Shown: positions 17,243 through 26,019 of the stretch, in pieces
How positions within the stretch are numbered: the first letter of the stretch is position 1
Layout of the letters: each line of letters starts with the position of its first letter
From: Peptostreptococcaceae bacterium oral taxon 113 str. W5053
Lineage (GTDB): Bacteria; Bacillota; Clostridia; Tissierellales; Peptoniphilaceae
Length of the DNA: 64,000 nt
NCBI GenBank assembly: GCA_000467935.1
Contig: KI259821.1
Span: 62,001-126,000 of the forward strand
Direction: 5' to 3'
Notes under the pieces: generated by a model
The model's database searches: none
The model's input: the letters and a program-made list of their open reading frames with translations, nothing else
Told to the model about the DNA's origin: nothing
Program-made: the position numbers and the translations under genes

Positions 17243-17897
17243 TACTTCCTCCTAATATCGTTTTTGATTCAAATGTGCATTCCTCTAGCAAAGCACAAGA
17301 TCTGCACATGGGTTTCCTTGCTTTACAACATCTGCGACCATGAAAAATTAAAGTGTGATGCGATTTGCTCCATCGCTCTTTTGGAATTCGCCTCATTAGC
17401 TGCTGTTCCGTATTCCAAACATCATCCGCTTGAGCCAATCCTATGCGATTGGAGACTCGAAAAACATGAGTATCCACTGCGATCCCCGGAATGCCAAAAG
17501 CATTCGATAAGACAACATTTGCCGTCTTTCTTCCTACCCCCGGAAGGAGCATCAGCTCTTCCATTGTTTGTGGAACCTTTGAATAAAATCTCTCCACTAA
17601 AATTTGACACGCCTCTATAATATGTTTGCTCTTCGTTTTATAAAAACCGCAACTTCTTATTTTATTACCCAATTCCTCCTCGCCAATCAATAAATAATCT
17701 TCCGGAGTTTTTAATTCTTCAAACAAGCCGGGGGTTGTTTTATTGACACGAACATCCGTACATTGCGCACTTAGTATGGTTGCAATTAATAATTCCAGCG
17801 GGTTGTTGAAATTAAGTTCTGCCTTTGCATCTGGATACATTTTTTCCAGTTTTAATATTACCTCAATACATTTTTTTTCAGATAACAACCTTGCCAC
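17229..17897 (-). CDS. nth: Endonuclease III
   Basis: A 222-residue base-excision repair glycosylase/AP lyase for oxidised pyrimidines. It has the helix-hairpin-helix MLLPGVGRKTANVVLSNAFG with the catalytic Lys, the AVDTHVFRVSNR segment with the catalytic Asp, and a C-terminal four-iron cluster pattern C-x6-C-x2-C-x5-C (CKARKPMCRSCALLEEC). The start is GTG at 17897, six to seven bases after GGGAGAG. It is first in a unit with the vanW-type gene. Divergent from rodA across a short promoter region. Confidence 0.95.
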   Translation of the reverse strand: MARLLSEKKCIEVILKLEKMYPDAKAELNFNNPLELLIATILSAQCTDVRVNKTTPGLFEELKTPEDYLLIGEEELGNKIRSCGFYKTKSKHIIEACQILVERFYSKVPQTMEELMLLPGVGRKTANVVLSNAFGIPGIAVDTHVFRVSNRIGLAQADDVWNTEQQLMRRIPKERWSKSHHTLIFHGRRCCKARKPMCRSCALLEECTFESKTILGGSNEKN

Positions 17898-17919
17898 TTC
17901 ATCTCTCCCAATTTCTTAT

Positions 17920-17928
17920 ATTATACCA
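17920..17928 (-). promoter_or_regulatory. Extended -10 promoter element for nth
   Basis: TGGTATAAT on the minus strand, with TATAAT at 17920-17925, lies 23 bases before the GTG start. No good -35 is seen, consistent with an extended -10 promoter. Confidence 0.55.
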
Positions 17929-18002
17929 TTCCTATTTTAACAAATGTTCCCTTCAATCTCAATGGAAAATGAAAAACTTTTCTATATAACTTTATGTTAT
18001 GT

Positions 18003-18008
18003 TATAAT
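18003..18008 (+). promoter_or_regulatory. -10 element for rodA
   Basis: A perfect TATAAT (preceded by ATGT) lies 28 bases before the TTG start and supports that start, because upstream ATG codons would sit ahead of the transcription start. The -35 region is weak. Confidence 0.5.
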
Positions 18009-18036
18009 GATTTCAAACAGAAATGAGGGGAATAAA

Positions 18037-19146
18037 TTGTTCAAACAAAAAAAGAAAAATTATTCAAGTATAGATTGGAAATTACCATTAATCGTTGCGC
18101 TATTATGTATCTTCGGTTTAGTGATTCTCTACAGCGCAACTTTAAGTATGCATAGCACTAAATATATTAAGACACAAATTATTGCCACCATCCTCGGTAT
18201 CCTCCTTATTGGAGTTCTAACACTCATGGACTTTGATCTTATAAAAAAACTATCTATTCCTTTATATGTTTTAGGAAATGCTCTTTTGGTTTTGACTTTA
18301 ATTAAAGGCGTCGGCGGTACGGAATGGGGTGCCGACAGTTGGCTTCGCATCGGAAGTATCAGCTTTCAACCATCTGAATTTATGAAAATTATTTTGATTT
18401 TATCTTTAGCCTTGATGATTGAAAAGTATCATGAACGAATTAATGAACCTAAAGTTCTGTTAGGACTATTAATTTTTGCTTTTATACCTGTGGCTCTTAT
18501 CGGACTCCAGCCAGACTTTGGAACAGCTGTTGTTTTTGTTTTTTTTATTGTTCTTATGTTCTACGCTGCAGGACTCCATTTTAAATATTTCTTAGGAGCG
18601 CTGGGTTTAATCATCTTGAGTGTGCCTGTCGGATTGTTTCTCTTCAAATCTCATCAGTTAAACCGTATTCGTGTCTTTTTGAATCCTGAATCCGACGTCA
18701 CCGGAATTGGATGGCAATTTAATCAAGGAACCTTAGCCGTAGGATCCGGAAGACTCAAAGGTCGAGGTTTATTTCACGGTACACAAACCCAATACGATTT
18801 TATTTCTTTAAAAGAAAATGATTATATCTTCGCCGTATTAGCGGAAGAACTTGGTTTTATCGGAACCTTGATTTTAATTGTATTATATTTCTTCCTATTA
18901 AACTATCTTATTGAATTTGCCAAAGAAAGCGAAGATGTTTATGGTCGAGTCATGTACATCGGTTTCGCCGCCATGCTGCTTTTTCATATTTTTGAAAATA
19001 TCGGAATGGTCATTGGAGTCATGCCCGTTACCGGAATTCCACTACCATTCATGAGCTATGGAGGAACCTTCCAAATTATCAATTTAGGCATTATCGGATT
19101 GGTCTTATCTCACCAGTCCCAAAGAAAAACATATTATTATGAATAA
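18037..19146 (+). CDS. rodA: RodA-type SEDS peptidoglycan glycosyltransferase
   Basis: A 369-residue polytopic SEDS protein that polymerises lipid II into glycan strands, normally with a class B PBP in the elongation machinery. About ten hydrophobic segments are visible, with WLRIGSISFQPSEFMKIILI, GLQPDFGTAVVF, the RodA-like GRGLFHGTQTQYDFI loop and NDYIFAVLAEELGF, which carries the conserved Asp, and the C-terminal GIPLPFMSYGG. GTQTQ favours RodA over FtsW. I start at TTG 18037 behind GAGGGG; an earlier ATG has no ribosome site and precedes the -10. It is encoded alone, away from the mreB genes. Confidence 0.92.
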   Translation: MFKQKKKNYSSIDWKLPLIVALLCIFGLVILYSATLSMHSTKYIKTQIIATILGILLIGVLTLMDFDLIKKLSIPLYVLGNALLVLTLIKGVGGTEWGADSWLRIGSISFQPSEFMKIILILSLALMIEKYHERINEPKVLLGLLIFAFIPVALIGLQPDFGTAVVFVFFIVLMFYAAGLHFKYFLGALGLIILSVPVGLFLFKSHQLNRIRVFLNPESDVTGIGWQFNQGTLAVGSGRLKGRGLFHGTQTQYDFISLKENDYIFAVLAEELGFIGTLILIVLYFFLLNYLIEFAKESEDVYGRVMYIGFAAMLLFHIFENIGMVIGVMPVTGIPLPFMSYGGTFQIINLGIIGLVLSHQSQRKTYYYE

Positions 19147-19454
19147 GAGAAATATGAAGCTGTTATAAAATAGCTCCTTTTCTATGCAAAAAGCAGGTGT
19201 TATTCTCCCCACCTGCTTCTAAATATTTCTCGTGTTCTCTTGTTCTCCAGTCAACTGTATAAATATCTTCACTCACTTTCAGTTTTTATTTCCTGTCATA
19301 CAAAAATATCAAAACAAATATAGCTACAAAAGTACCCCTCCCTTATTCTCATCTGTATAAATAACCTTCGCAACACAACTAAAATACTTATTCTAAATAT
19401 GTCTATAAGCTGAAAAACTCTAAAGTTCCTTTCTCTATTTTACGTCTTTTTAGT
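19147..19454. other. Intergenic region between converging rodA and ABC exporter genes
   Basis: These 308 bases hold a GC-poor hairpin (19191-19218) after rodA and otherwise A/T-rich sequence. I see no convincing open reading frame with a ribosome site, RNA gene or repeat. Confidence 0.6.
19191..19222 (+). terminator. Possible rodA terminator
   Basis: Perfect arms AAGCAGGTG and CACCTGCTT flank a ten-base loop, followed by CTAAATATTTCT. The stem is strong but the T tract is poor, so termination may be partial. Confidence 0.5.
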
Positions 19455-21209
19455 TTATATATCCGTCCCTATCAATTTTTGAAAATATTCACAAGAATTA
19501 ATTAACTCGGAAAAATTTCCCTGTCTCTCCACTTTTCCGTCTTTTAGTAAAATAATTCGATCTGCCGACTGCATTGTAGAAATCCGATGAGCAATAACCA
19601 GTGTAGCCCTTCCCTCTTTCAACTGATTAACCGCTTCATTTATCTTTTTTTCATTTTCTGAATCTAAATTTGCAGATGCTTCATCCAAAATTAAAATGGG
19701 AGCATCTTTTAAAAAAGCTTGTGCAAGGGCAAGCCTTGCTTTTTCTCCACCGGATAATTTTAATCCCTTTTCTCCAACATGGGTGTCCCAAGATTGGGGC
19801 ATTCTTTCAATCACATCTAAAATTTGTGCTTTTTCTACAGCCTCTATCATTTTTCTTTCAGAAGCTTTCGGATGTGCCATCCTTAAATTTTCTCGTATAC
19901 TTCGATTAAATAAATACATTTCTTGAGGCACCACAGTAATCATCTCTCGAAGTGCATTTAATTTAATATTTCGTATATCTATACCGTTAATTTGAATGAT
20001 TCCTTCTTTCGAATCATAAAATCGCTGTAAAAGCCTGGTGATTGTGGTCTTCCCACTTCCTGAACTTCCCACTAAAGCTACGGTTTCCCCCTGTTTAAAT
20101 TCAAAACTAATTCCGTCCAAAATTAATGGATTCTGGATCTCTTTTGAAGGATATGAAAAAGAAACTTGATCTAATTTTACACAAATCTCTTCTTTCAAAT
20201 CTAAACTTTCCAAATATCCGGTATCTTCTACAAAAGCTTTGCTTTGAAACAATTCAAAAACCCGTTTTGTTGAAGCGAAAATCATGCCGTAGTTTCGACT
20301 TAACATCATCGTTTCCAAAATTGGATTAAATACCAGCGCAGTAAGACTGTACAAAGGCAATAACCATATTATTTTCAATTCTCCATTCAGTATGGTATAG
20401 ATGCTAACCCCTTGAAAGACTAAAATTGCGCATCCTATTGTTAATATAATATAAGCCGACTCCTTTGCACTTCTTGCTACATAACGAACCGACTCAGCTT
20501 GATATTCATCATTTATTCTAATAAATTTTGAGAAAAAAATTTTTTGTCCTTGAAAAGAAATAATATCCATTAAACCTTGTATGCCGTCAATCATCTGTGC
20601 ATTTAATTTCCCCATTTTTTCTCTCAAATTTTTCCCTTGAATATCCGACTCTTTCGCGGTGAAAACGGGAATAAAAAATAAAATAAACACAAAAGGAATT
20701 AAAGATAATGCAATTTTATAAGAAAAACTACCTATAACGAGTAAGGCAATAAGCGGTATAATCAATGCAACAATCCATTGTCCTATCGTATGAGCATAAA
20801 ACCATTCCAAAATAGTAATATCATCCATCGCTATACTGATAATATCTCCACTTTCTTTTCCCTCCATCGCCGCCGGTGCAACACGATCCACAGATGAATA
20901 AGCAATATTTCTCAATTCACTTAAAATTCGATAGGCTATGTCATGAGAAATATAAATATCAAAGAAATAAAACAATCCTTCCAACAAAATTAAAGCGATG
21001 ATAATATAAAAAAATTTTCTCATTTCAACCAATTTGCCTGTTATGGCAGCTCCAATCATATAAGAGCTTAAAATACTGATTCCAACCGGTAATATTTTAA
21101 AAATAGCATGGACACTTATAGAAGCGGCAAATTTTTTCCAATAGGATGAAATATAGGTACTCAATGCAAAAACATAATATAATCTCCCTTTGTTTTTTTT
21201 ATTTTCCAT
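19455..21209 (-). CDS. Half-size ABC exporter, permease-ATPase fusion (second of pair)
   Basis: A 584-residue type IV ABC transporter half: six membrane helices in residues 1-320 and an ATPase domain after about 340. Walker A GSSGSGKTT, signature LSGGEKARLALAQAF, Walker B LILDEASANLD and the H-loop VIAHRIST are intact. The start at 21209 follows GGAGG and overlaps the upstream exporter gene by 11 bases, so the two halves are probably made together as a heterodimer. They sit downstream of a FecBCD-type uptake cassette, so an IrtAB/YbtPQ-like role in metal-chelate handling is possible; drug or peptide export is the alternative. Confidence 0.85.
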   Translation of the reverse strand: MENKKNKGRLYYVFALSTYISSYWKKFAASISVHAIFKILPVGISILSSYMIGAAITGKLVEMRKFFYIIIALILLEGLFYFFDIYISHDIAYRILSELRNIAYSSVDRVAPAAMEGKESGDIISIAMDDITILEWFYAHTIGQWIVALIIPLIALLVIGSFSYKIALSLIPFVFILFFIPVFTAKESDIQGKNLREKMGKLNAQMIDGIQGLMDIISFQGQKIFFSKFIRINDEYQAESVRYVARSAKESAYIILTIGCAILVFQGVSIYTILNGELKIIWLLPLYSLTALVFNPILETMMLSRNYGMIFASTKRVFELFQSKAFVEDTGYLESLDLKEEICVKLDQVSFSYPSKEIQNPLILDGISFEFKQGETVALVGSSGSGKTTITRLLQRFYDSKEGIIQINGIDIRNIKLNALREMITVVPQEMYLFNRSIRENLRMAHPKASERKMIEAVEKAQILDVIERMPQSWDTHVGEKGLKLSGGEKARLALAQAFLKDAPILILDEASANLDSENEKKINEAVNQLKEGRATLVIAHRISTMQSADRIILLKDGKVERQGNFSELINSCEYFQKLIGTDI

Positions 21210-23010
21210 GATCAACCTCCAATTGCCCAATCATCAATTTTTGATATCGGTCGGAATTTTTTAATTCCTCATGCGTTCCTCTTTCTACAATTCTTCCCTT
21301 TTCAAGAATTAATATCTGATCCGCCTCTTTAATCGTAGACAGCCTATGAGCAATGACCAAAGTTGTCTTATTTTCCCTTAAATGTCTAAAATTTTCTTGG
21401 ATATTCTGTTCGTTGTTTCGATCTAAAGAAGATGTTGCTTCATCAAAAATCAAAATCGGTGCATTTTTTAAATAACATCTGGCAATAGCAAGCCTTTGTC
21501 GTTCTCCTCCAGAAAACCGCATGCCTTCTTCTCCTAAAAAAGTTTGGTATTGTTCCGGTAAGGCATTAACAAATTCGCCCAGTCCTACTTCTTCCATTGC
21601 TTTTTTAAGACTTTTCAAATCCGAATTCGGATTAGCTATTTTCAAATTTTCTTCAATCGTACCGAAAAACAAATGGGGTTGTTGCCATACCGCAGCAATT
21701 TGACTCTGAATCTTTTCAACCGTCTTTTCGCTCAGTTCATCCTCTCCTACAAATACTTTACCTTTTGTAGGCAAATAAAAACCGGCTAAAATTTTTGCTA
21801 TAGTAGATTTACCGCTTCCCGATATACCTACCAGAGCCGTCATGCTTCTATTTGAAAGTGTAAAGTCAATATTCTTTAAAACTTCCTCTTTTCCTTCTCC
21901 ATAAGAAAAAGAAACTCCTTCAAAGCGAACATCTCCAAAAAATTCTTCTTTTATTTTTCCATTCCATATTTCCAACTGGTTATTTGCCTGTTTGTCTTTC
22001 CATTCTTCATAAGTGTAATGAAATTTTCCTTGTCCATATAGCGGAAATTGTATTTTTTCTTCCAAGAACTCTCCGATTTTTTTCGAAGCGCTAATTCCGT
22101 TAAAACCCACATGCCAAGCGTTAATTAATGCAAATAAAGGATTAATTGCAGCTAAAACCATATAGAAAATATAAATAATCCGATCTGCCGGAAGGTATCC
22201 ATAACCAGCTCGAATCGCTGCAATAACCATAGGAAGAGTACACCCTAAACGAGCAAAAAAATCCATCAGCATTCCTTCCGTTATCGTAATCTTCAGGTGC
22301 TTCATAATGATTTTTCTATAATTCTCTCCATCGTCAACCAGTTTTTCTTTTTGCCTCTTGTTGGCATTAAAACTTTTTAAAGTAACAATTCCTTGAATAC
22401 TGTCTAAATATTCACTTAAATAACGATCATGCGCCTTCCACTCTTTCTCTCCTTCCTGACTCATTTTATCTTCCATAATCCAAGGGCAAATTAACATTGC
22501 TAAAACAGGGAGCAAAGTAGAAAATCCCACCAAAATATCTGTCCAAAATAAAAATATAACAATAAAAATAAAATTAAAAAGTGCAGATAATGCTATAGGC
22601 AAATAATCCGTATAATAGCGTTTCACCCATTCCGCCCGAAAAGTGACCATGGAGGTTATTTCCCCCGTTCTATGTTCTACTGTATAAGCCGGTCCTAATA
22701 AGAATAGTTTTTGTAAAATATCCGCTCTTAAATTGCTCTTCATCTCTCCGCCTATCTTTTCCATTTTTGTCAATCTTGGAACGGTATTAAAAAACTGCAA
22801 AAACAAACTTATCCCAATAAGAATAAGCACTTGATTTATCGAAGTAAATCCCAGAACAGCTTTATGATAAAGCAACATTTTCGTAAAAATCGCACTAAAA
22901 AATAAGATAGCCGTACCGGACAGAATGTGTAAAACATAAAATACGCTAATCCCTATAATCTTTCCATACAATCCTTTACCGAATCGAATCATAAAACGGT
23001 TGATAAACAT
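21199..23010 (-). CDS. Half-size ABC exporter, permease-ATPase fusion (first of pair)
   Basis: A 603-residue permease-ATPase fusion with six membrane helices (about 1-310) and a C-terminal ATPase. Walker A GISGSGKSTIAKIL, signature FSGGERQRLAIARC, Walker B LIFDEATSSLD and VIAHRLSTIKEAD are complete, so both sites of a heterodimer with the following gene could be active. A 30-residue insert precedes the ATPase core. The gene starts 27 bases after the FecE-like ATPase gene, behind GGAAGGG. Grouping with FecBCD suggests a common regulon for metal-chelate transport, which is inference. Confidence 0.85.
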   Translation of the reverse strand: MFINRFMIRFGKGLYGKIIGISVFYVLHILSGTAILFFSAIFTKMLLYHKAVLGFTSINQVLILIGISLFLQFFNTVPRLTKMEKIGGEMKSNLRADILQKLFLLGPAYTVEHRTGEITSMVTFRAEWVKRYYTDYLPIALSALFNFIFIVIFLFWTDILVGFSTLLPVLAMLICPWIMEDKMSQEGEKEWKAHDRYLSEYLDSIQGIVTLKSFNANKRQKEKLVDDGENYRKIIMKHLKITITEGMLMDFFARLGCTLPMVIAAIRAGYGYLPADRIIYIFYMVLAAINPLFALINAWHVGFNGISASKKIGEFLEEKIQFPLYGQGKFHYTYEEWKDKQANNQLEIWNGKIKEEFFGDVRFEGVSFSYGEGKEEVLKNIDFTLSNRSMTALVGISGSGKSTIAKILAGFYLPTKGKVFVGEDELSEKTVEKIQSQIAAVWQQPHLFFGTIEENLKIANPNSDLKSLKKAMEEVGLGEFVNALPEQYQTFLGEEGMRFSGGERQRLAIARCYLKNAPILIFDEATSSLDRNNEQNIQENFRHLRENKTTLVIAHRLSTIKEADQILILEKGRIVERGTHEELKNSDRYQKLMIGQLEVDHGK

Positions 23011-23037
23011 TTATTCTTCCCTTCCTTCGATTGTCTC

Positions 23038-23808
23038 TTATTTTTTTGCAGAAGATAACACTTCAATCTTAAGCCTTCCTTCTTCATCCCGTACATTCGC
23101 CCTTACTTGAAAAATCTCCCGTAATACCTCTTGAGTCAACACTTCTTTCGGTGTCCCCTTTGCTATGACGTGACCTTGTGAAATCAAAATTAAACGATCA
23201 CAAAAACAAGCTGCAAGATTTAAATCATGAATAGCAGAAAAAATTGTTAAATTTAAAGTCTTTAAAAATTCCATAATTTGCCATTGATGACCGATATCCA
23301 GATGATTTGTCGGTTCATCAAGAATTAAAAGTTTTGCCTCTTGAGACAGCGCCCGCGCCAACAAGACCCGCTGTTTTTCTCCTCCGGATAAAGTAGAATA
23401 CAATTGTTTCTTTTTCTTTTCCATTCCCACTTTTTTTAAGGATTCATTAATAATTTTCTTATCCTCGGCACATTCTCGTTGAAACCAGGAATGATATACA
23501 CTGCGTCCCATGGTTGCAACTTCTTCCACATTAAAAGGAAAATTCGTAGAATTTTCCTGAGCCAAAACGCCCATAGTCTTTGCTCTGTCCCGTGAAGAAT
23601 AATTCTTTAAATTTGTCCCGTAAAGAAAAACTACTCCCTCCATCGGTTTTAATACACCATACAATTGTTTTAAAAGTGTACTTTTTCCACTTCCATTGGG
23701 TCCAATAATTCCTGTAAATAAACCTTCTTCAACTTCAATATCCATCTCTTTGCAAAGATCAATCCCCTGCACGGAATAGGACAATCTTTCAGTTTTTAAA
23801 ACATCCAT
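23038..23808 (-). CDS. FecE/BtuD-type ABC transporter ATPase (iron-chelate, haem or cobalamin uptake)
   Basis: A 256-residue importer ATPase of the FepC/BtuD family. Walker A GPNGSGKSTLLKQL, Q-loop LAQENSTNFPFNVEEVATMGR (family-typical VxxGR), signature LSGGEKQRVLLARALSQ, Walker B LLILDEPTNHLD and H-loop FSAIHDLNLA are present. I start at ATG 23808, behind GAGGG, two bases after the permease stop; the longer in-frame extension lies in the permease gene and is rejected. It powers the adjacent FecCD-like permease. Confidence 0.92.
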   Translation of the reverse strand: MDVLKTERLSYSVQGIDLCKEMDIEVEEGLFTGIIGPNGSGKSTLLKQLYGVLKPMEGVVFLYGTNLKNYSSRDRAKTMGVLAQENSTNFPFNVEEVATMGRSVYHSWFQRECAEDKKIINESLKKVGMEKKKKQLYSTLSGGEKQRVLLARALSQEAKLLILDEPTNHLDIGHQWQIMEFLKTLNLTIFSAIHDLNLAACFCDRLILISQGHVIAKGTPKEVLTQEVLREIFQVRANVRDEEGRLKIEVLSSAKK

Positions 23809-23810
23809 TT

Positions 23811-24851
23811 CTACCCTCGATTCCTTTTCAACAATAAAAGAAAAAACGGACCGCCCAACAATGCCGTCAACACTCCTATAGGGAGTTCTTTCGGTGCAAC
23901 CATCCATCTGGCAACAGCATCAATCCATAGTAAAAATAAAGATCCTATAAGTATGGTTACAGGCAACGTTTTTTTATGATCCGCTCCAATAAAAAAGCGA
24001 ATCACATGAGGAATAATCAGTCCTACAAATCCAATGGTTCCGGCTGCCGCAACCATTACTCCGGTTATTGCGGATAAAGTAAGAATCAGTCGTTTTTGAA
24101 GTCTGCCTACATTTAATCCCAATACAGTCGCCGTTTCATTTCCCATTGCCAGAATATTCAATGACTCTGCGTGTATGCAAAGAAATGCTCCTCCGATAAG
24201 TAAAACCAAAACCGGAAGTAAAATATTATCCCATCGTGCGCCTGCCAGACTGCCCATACTCCAGTACACAATACTTTGAACCTTTCTTTCACTATTGGCG
24301 AAAGATATTACCAATTGTGTCAAAGCGCTACAAATCATAGAGATCCCGATTCCCGTTAAAATCAACTTCGTACTGGAAGCCCCGTACCGATCCGTTGCAA
24401 TTCTATACACCAGTATCATAGAAACAAAAGCTCCGATAAATGCACCGATAGAAGGTGTAACTCCGGAAATTCCCGCAATATTTCCCATTAACGATATGCT
24501 AAGTGCCGCCATAAAAGATGCCCCGGAAGCAACTCCTAAAGTATAAGGTTCTGCCATCACATTTCTTGTAAGCGCCTGCATCACCGCACCGCAAAGAGCC
24601 AGTCCGCCGCCTACACAAATACTTAAAATAGCCCTCGGAAGCCTTAGCTCCCACACAATATTGTGAATATTTTTTTGAATGGATGCATATCGGGTCGGAT
24701 CTATTTTAGATCCATACACCTCAAAAACCTGCCGAGCACTAAGATTGGCGGAACCTAAAAAAGAAGTCAACGGAATGGATAGCAAAATTAAACAAAATAG
24801 TACAACACAAAGTATTGTGGTTTGCTTTCGATTAAAATCATATTTCACCAT
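23811..24851 (-). CDS. FecCD-family ABC transporter permease
   Basis: A 346-residue membrane permease with about ten helices, FecCD/BtuC family. Visible signatures are LRLPRAILSICVGGGLALCGAVMQALTRNVMAEP, here seen as LRLPRAILS and GAVMQALTRN, then GLIIPHVIRFFIGADH in the ATPase-contact loop and a C-terminal LPIGVLTALLGGPFFLLLL. It probably functions as a homodimer since only one permease gene is present. It starts behind GGGGGAA and is separated from the binding-protein gene by a perfect hairpin terminator, so it is likely expressed at a lower level than the lipoprotein. Confidence 0.92.
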   Translation of the reverse strand: MVKYDFNRKQTTILCVVLFCLILLSIPLTSFLGSANLSARQVFEVYGSKIDPTRYASIQKNIHNIVWELRLPRAILSICVGGGLALCGAVMQALTRNVMAEPYTLGVASGASFMAALSISLMGNIAGISGVTPSIGAFIGAFVSMILVYRIATDRYGASSTKLILTGIGISMICSALTQLVISFANSERKVQSIVYWSMGSLAGARWDNILLPVLVLLIGGAFLCIHAESLNILAMGNETATVLGLNVGRLQKRLILTLSAITGVMVAAAGTIGFVGLIIPHVIRFFIGADHKKTLPVTILIGSLFLLWIDAVARWMVAPKELPIGVLTALLGGPFFLLLLKRNRG

Positions 24852-24867
24852 AATATTTCCCCCATAT

Positions 24868-24900
24868 GAAAAATAGCAGAAAGAATCTCTGCTATTTTTC
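24868..24900 (-). terminator. Internal terminator between binding-protein and permease genes
   Basis: A perfect 13-base stem (arms GAAAAATAGCAGA / TCTGCTATTTTTC, loop of 7) lies between the lipoprotein stop and the permease ribosome site. Five T end the stem, so partial termination or mRNA stabilisation of the first gene is expected. Confidence 0.75.
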
Positions 24901-24909
24901 TGTCAATGG

Positions 24910-25932
24910 CTATTCCCCTCTCGCTTGTATAATCCCTTGTTGAATTTTTTCCACCGCATCAAAAAGTTGCAATCCCGGAAAAACTTCAATCAAACGAACG
25001 GAAACAAAGCGATTATTTTTCACCGCATCCACATCAGCCATGGCCGGATGTTCTTTAATCTCTTTAATTTTTTCCTCCAAAGTTCCTCGGGTCACCCCGT
25101 CATTGTAATCATAAATCACAATCAATTCCGGATTTCGAATGGAAACCTCTTCCCAACTTACGGACCCATACCTTTTTTCTATATCTTTAAAAATCGTTTC
25201 TCCCCCCGCAAGTTGAAGCAACTTTGCATCCAAACAATTGCCACCGACTGTCATTGCTTGTTTTTCATCTCCGCTATTGTAGACAAAAACTTTTGTAGAA
25301 CGGTCTTTCGGTGCACTTTCCATATATTTTGCTTCTCGTTCTTTTAGGCTTTGAATTAATTTCTCCCCTCGCTCTTCGACATGAAAAATTTTCGCTAAAT
25401 TTTCAATATCTTTATATGTATCTTGAATATTCGCATTTTCAACATAGGTTCCTCGAAGGGCATAATAAGGAATTCCCTGCTTTACAAAATCTTCCGCCGG
25501 AGCAACGCCATGTTCGGTAAAACTGTAAACCGTTCCTACTACAAAATCCGGATTACTTTCCAATAAAACTTCCATAGACGGCGTATCTTTTGAAATCACT
25601 TTCAGTTTGCTTAGCTCTTTCTGATATTCCGGCAAACAATCCTGAACCCCCGTTTCCGCCGTTGCTATGCCTACAATACGATCTCCAAGTCCCAAAGCTA
25701 CCAACAGTTGAGTTTCACTAAAACTTAAGGATACCACTCTTTCCGGAATTTTATCAAAAGTAAACGTATTCTTATATGTTTCTACGCTCACCGACCGTTT
25801 TTCTTCTGTTGTCGCTTCTTGCGTTCTTTCCCGGGAGCTTTCCCCCGTCGAATTACTTGGAATACTTCCCGTGCATGCGGAAAGGCTTGCCAATACCAAA
25901 AGAAAAGCCATTATTTTTTTGATCTTTTTCAT
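24910..25932 (-). CDS. Iron-chelate/cobalamin-type ABC substrate-binding lipoprotein
   Basis: A 340-residue class III periplasmic-type binding protein. The signal peptide ends in lipobox SLSAC (Cys20), followed by a Ser/Thr/Glu linker and a two-lobed BtuF/FepB-like domain from about residue 50 with IPERVVSLSFSETQLLVALG, LESNPDFVVGTVYSF and GSVSWEEVSIRNPELIVIYD. It captures the substrate outside the cell and delivers it to the FecCD permease. Ligand (siderophore, haem, cobalamin) cannot be read from sequence. It has a near-consensus promoter and an AAAGGAGG site. Confidence 0.92.
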   Translation of the reverse strand: MKKIKKIMAFLLVLASLSACTGSIPSNSTGESSRERTQEATTEEKRSVSVETYKNTFTFDKIPERVVSLSFSETQLLVALGLGDRIVGIATAETGVQDCLPEYQKELSKLKVISKDTPSMEVLLESNPDFVVGTVYSFTEHGVAPAEDFVKQGIPYYALRGTYVENANIQDTYKDIENLAKIFHVEERGEKLIQSLKEREAKYMESAPKDRSTKVFVYNSGDEKQAMTVGGNCLDAKLLQLAGGETIFKDIEKRYGSVSWEEVSIRNPELIVIYDYNDGVTRGTLEEKIKEIKEHPAMADVDAVKNNRFVSVRLIEVFPGLQLFDAVEKIQQGIIQARGE

Positions 25933-25944
25933 ATCTTTCCTCCT

Positions 25945-25963
25945 TTAAGTTGTCATTAACTAA
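25945..25963. promoter_or_regulatory. Candidate DtxR-like dyad at the lipoprotein transcription start
   Basis: TTAAGTTGT and ATTAACTAA half-sites around a central base lie at about +2 to +20 of the promoter. By eye about 12 of 18 positions agree with the TTAGGTTAG/CTAACCTAA pattern of metal-responsive DtxR/IdeR boxes. The match is weak and untested. Confidence 0.25.
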
Positions 25964-25971
25964 CCTTCTTC

Positions 25972-26000
25972 ATTATAGGATGAGTAATAAAAAAAGTCAA
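25972..26000 (-). promoter_or_regulatory. Sigma-A promoter of the FecBCD-ABC exporter operon
   Basis: Minus-strand TTGACT (25995-26000), 17-base spacer, TATAAT (25972-25977), 40 bases before the lipoprotein start. Confidence 0.85.
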
Positions 26001-26019
26001 CCGCAATTAGATGGATGAC

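Noticed and set aside
17944..18036. Earlier ATG for rodA
   Set aside because: It lacks a ribosome site and precedes the -10 element at 18003-18008, so it would not be on the transcript.
23809..23907. Extended start of the FecE-like ATPase
   Set aside because: The extension overlaps the permease C-terminus; the ATG at 23808 behind GAGGG begins at the family-typical position.
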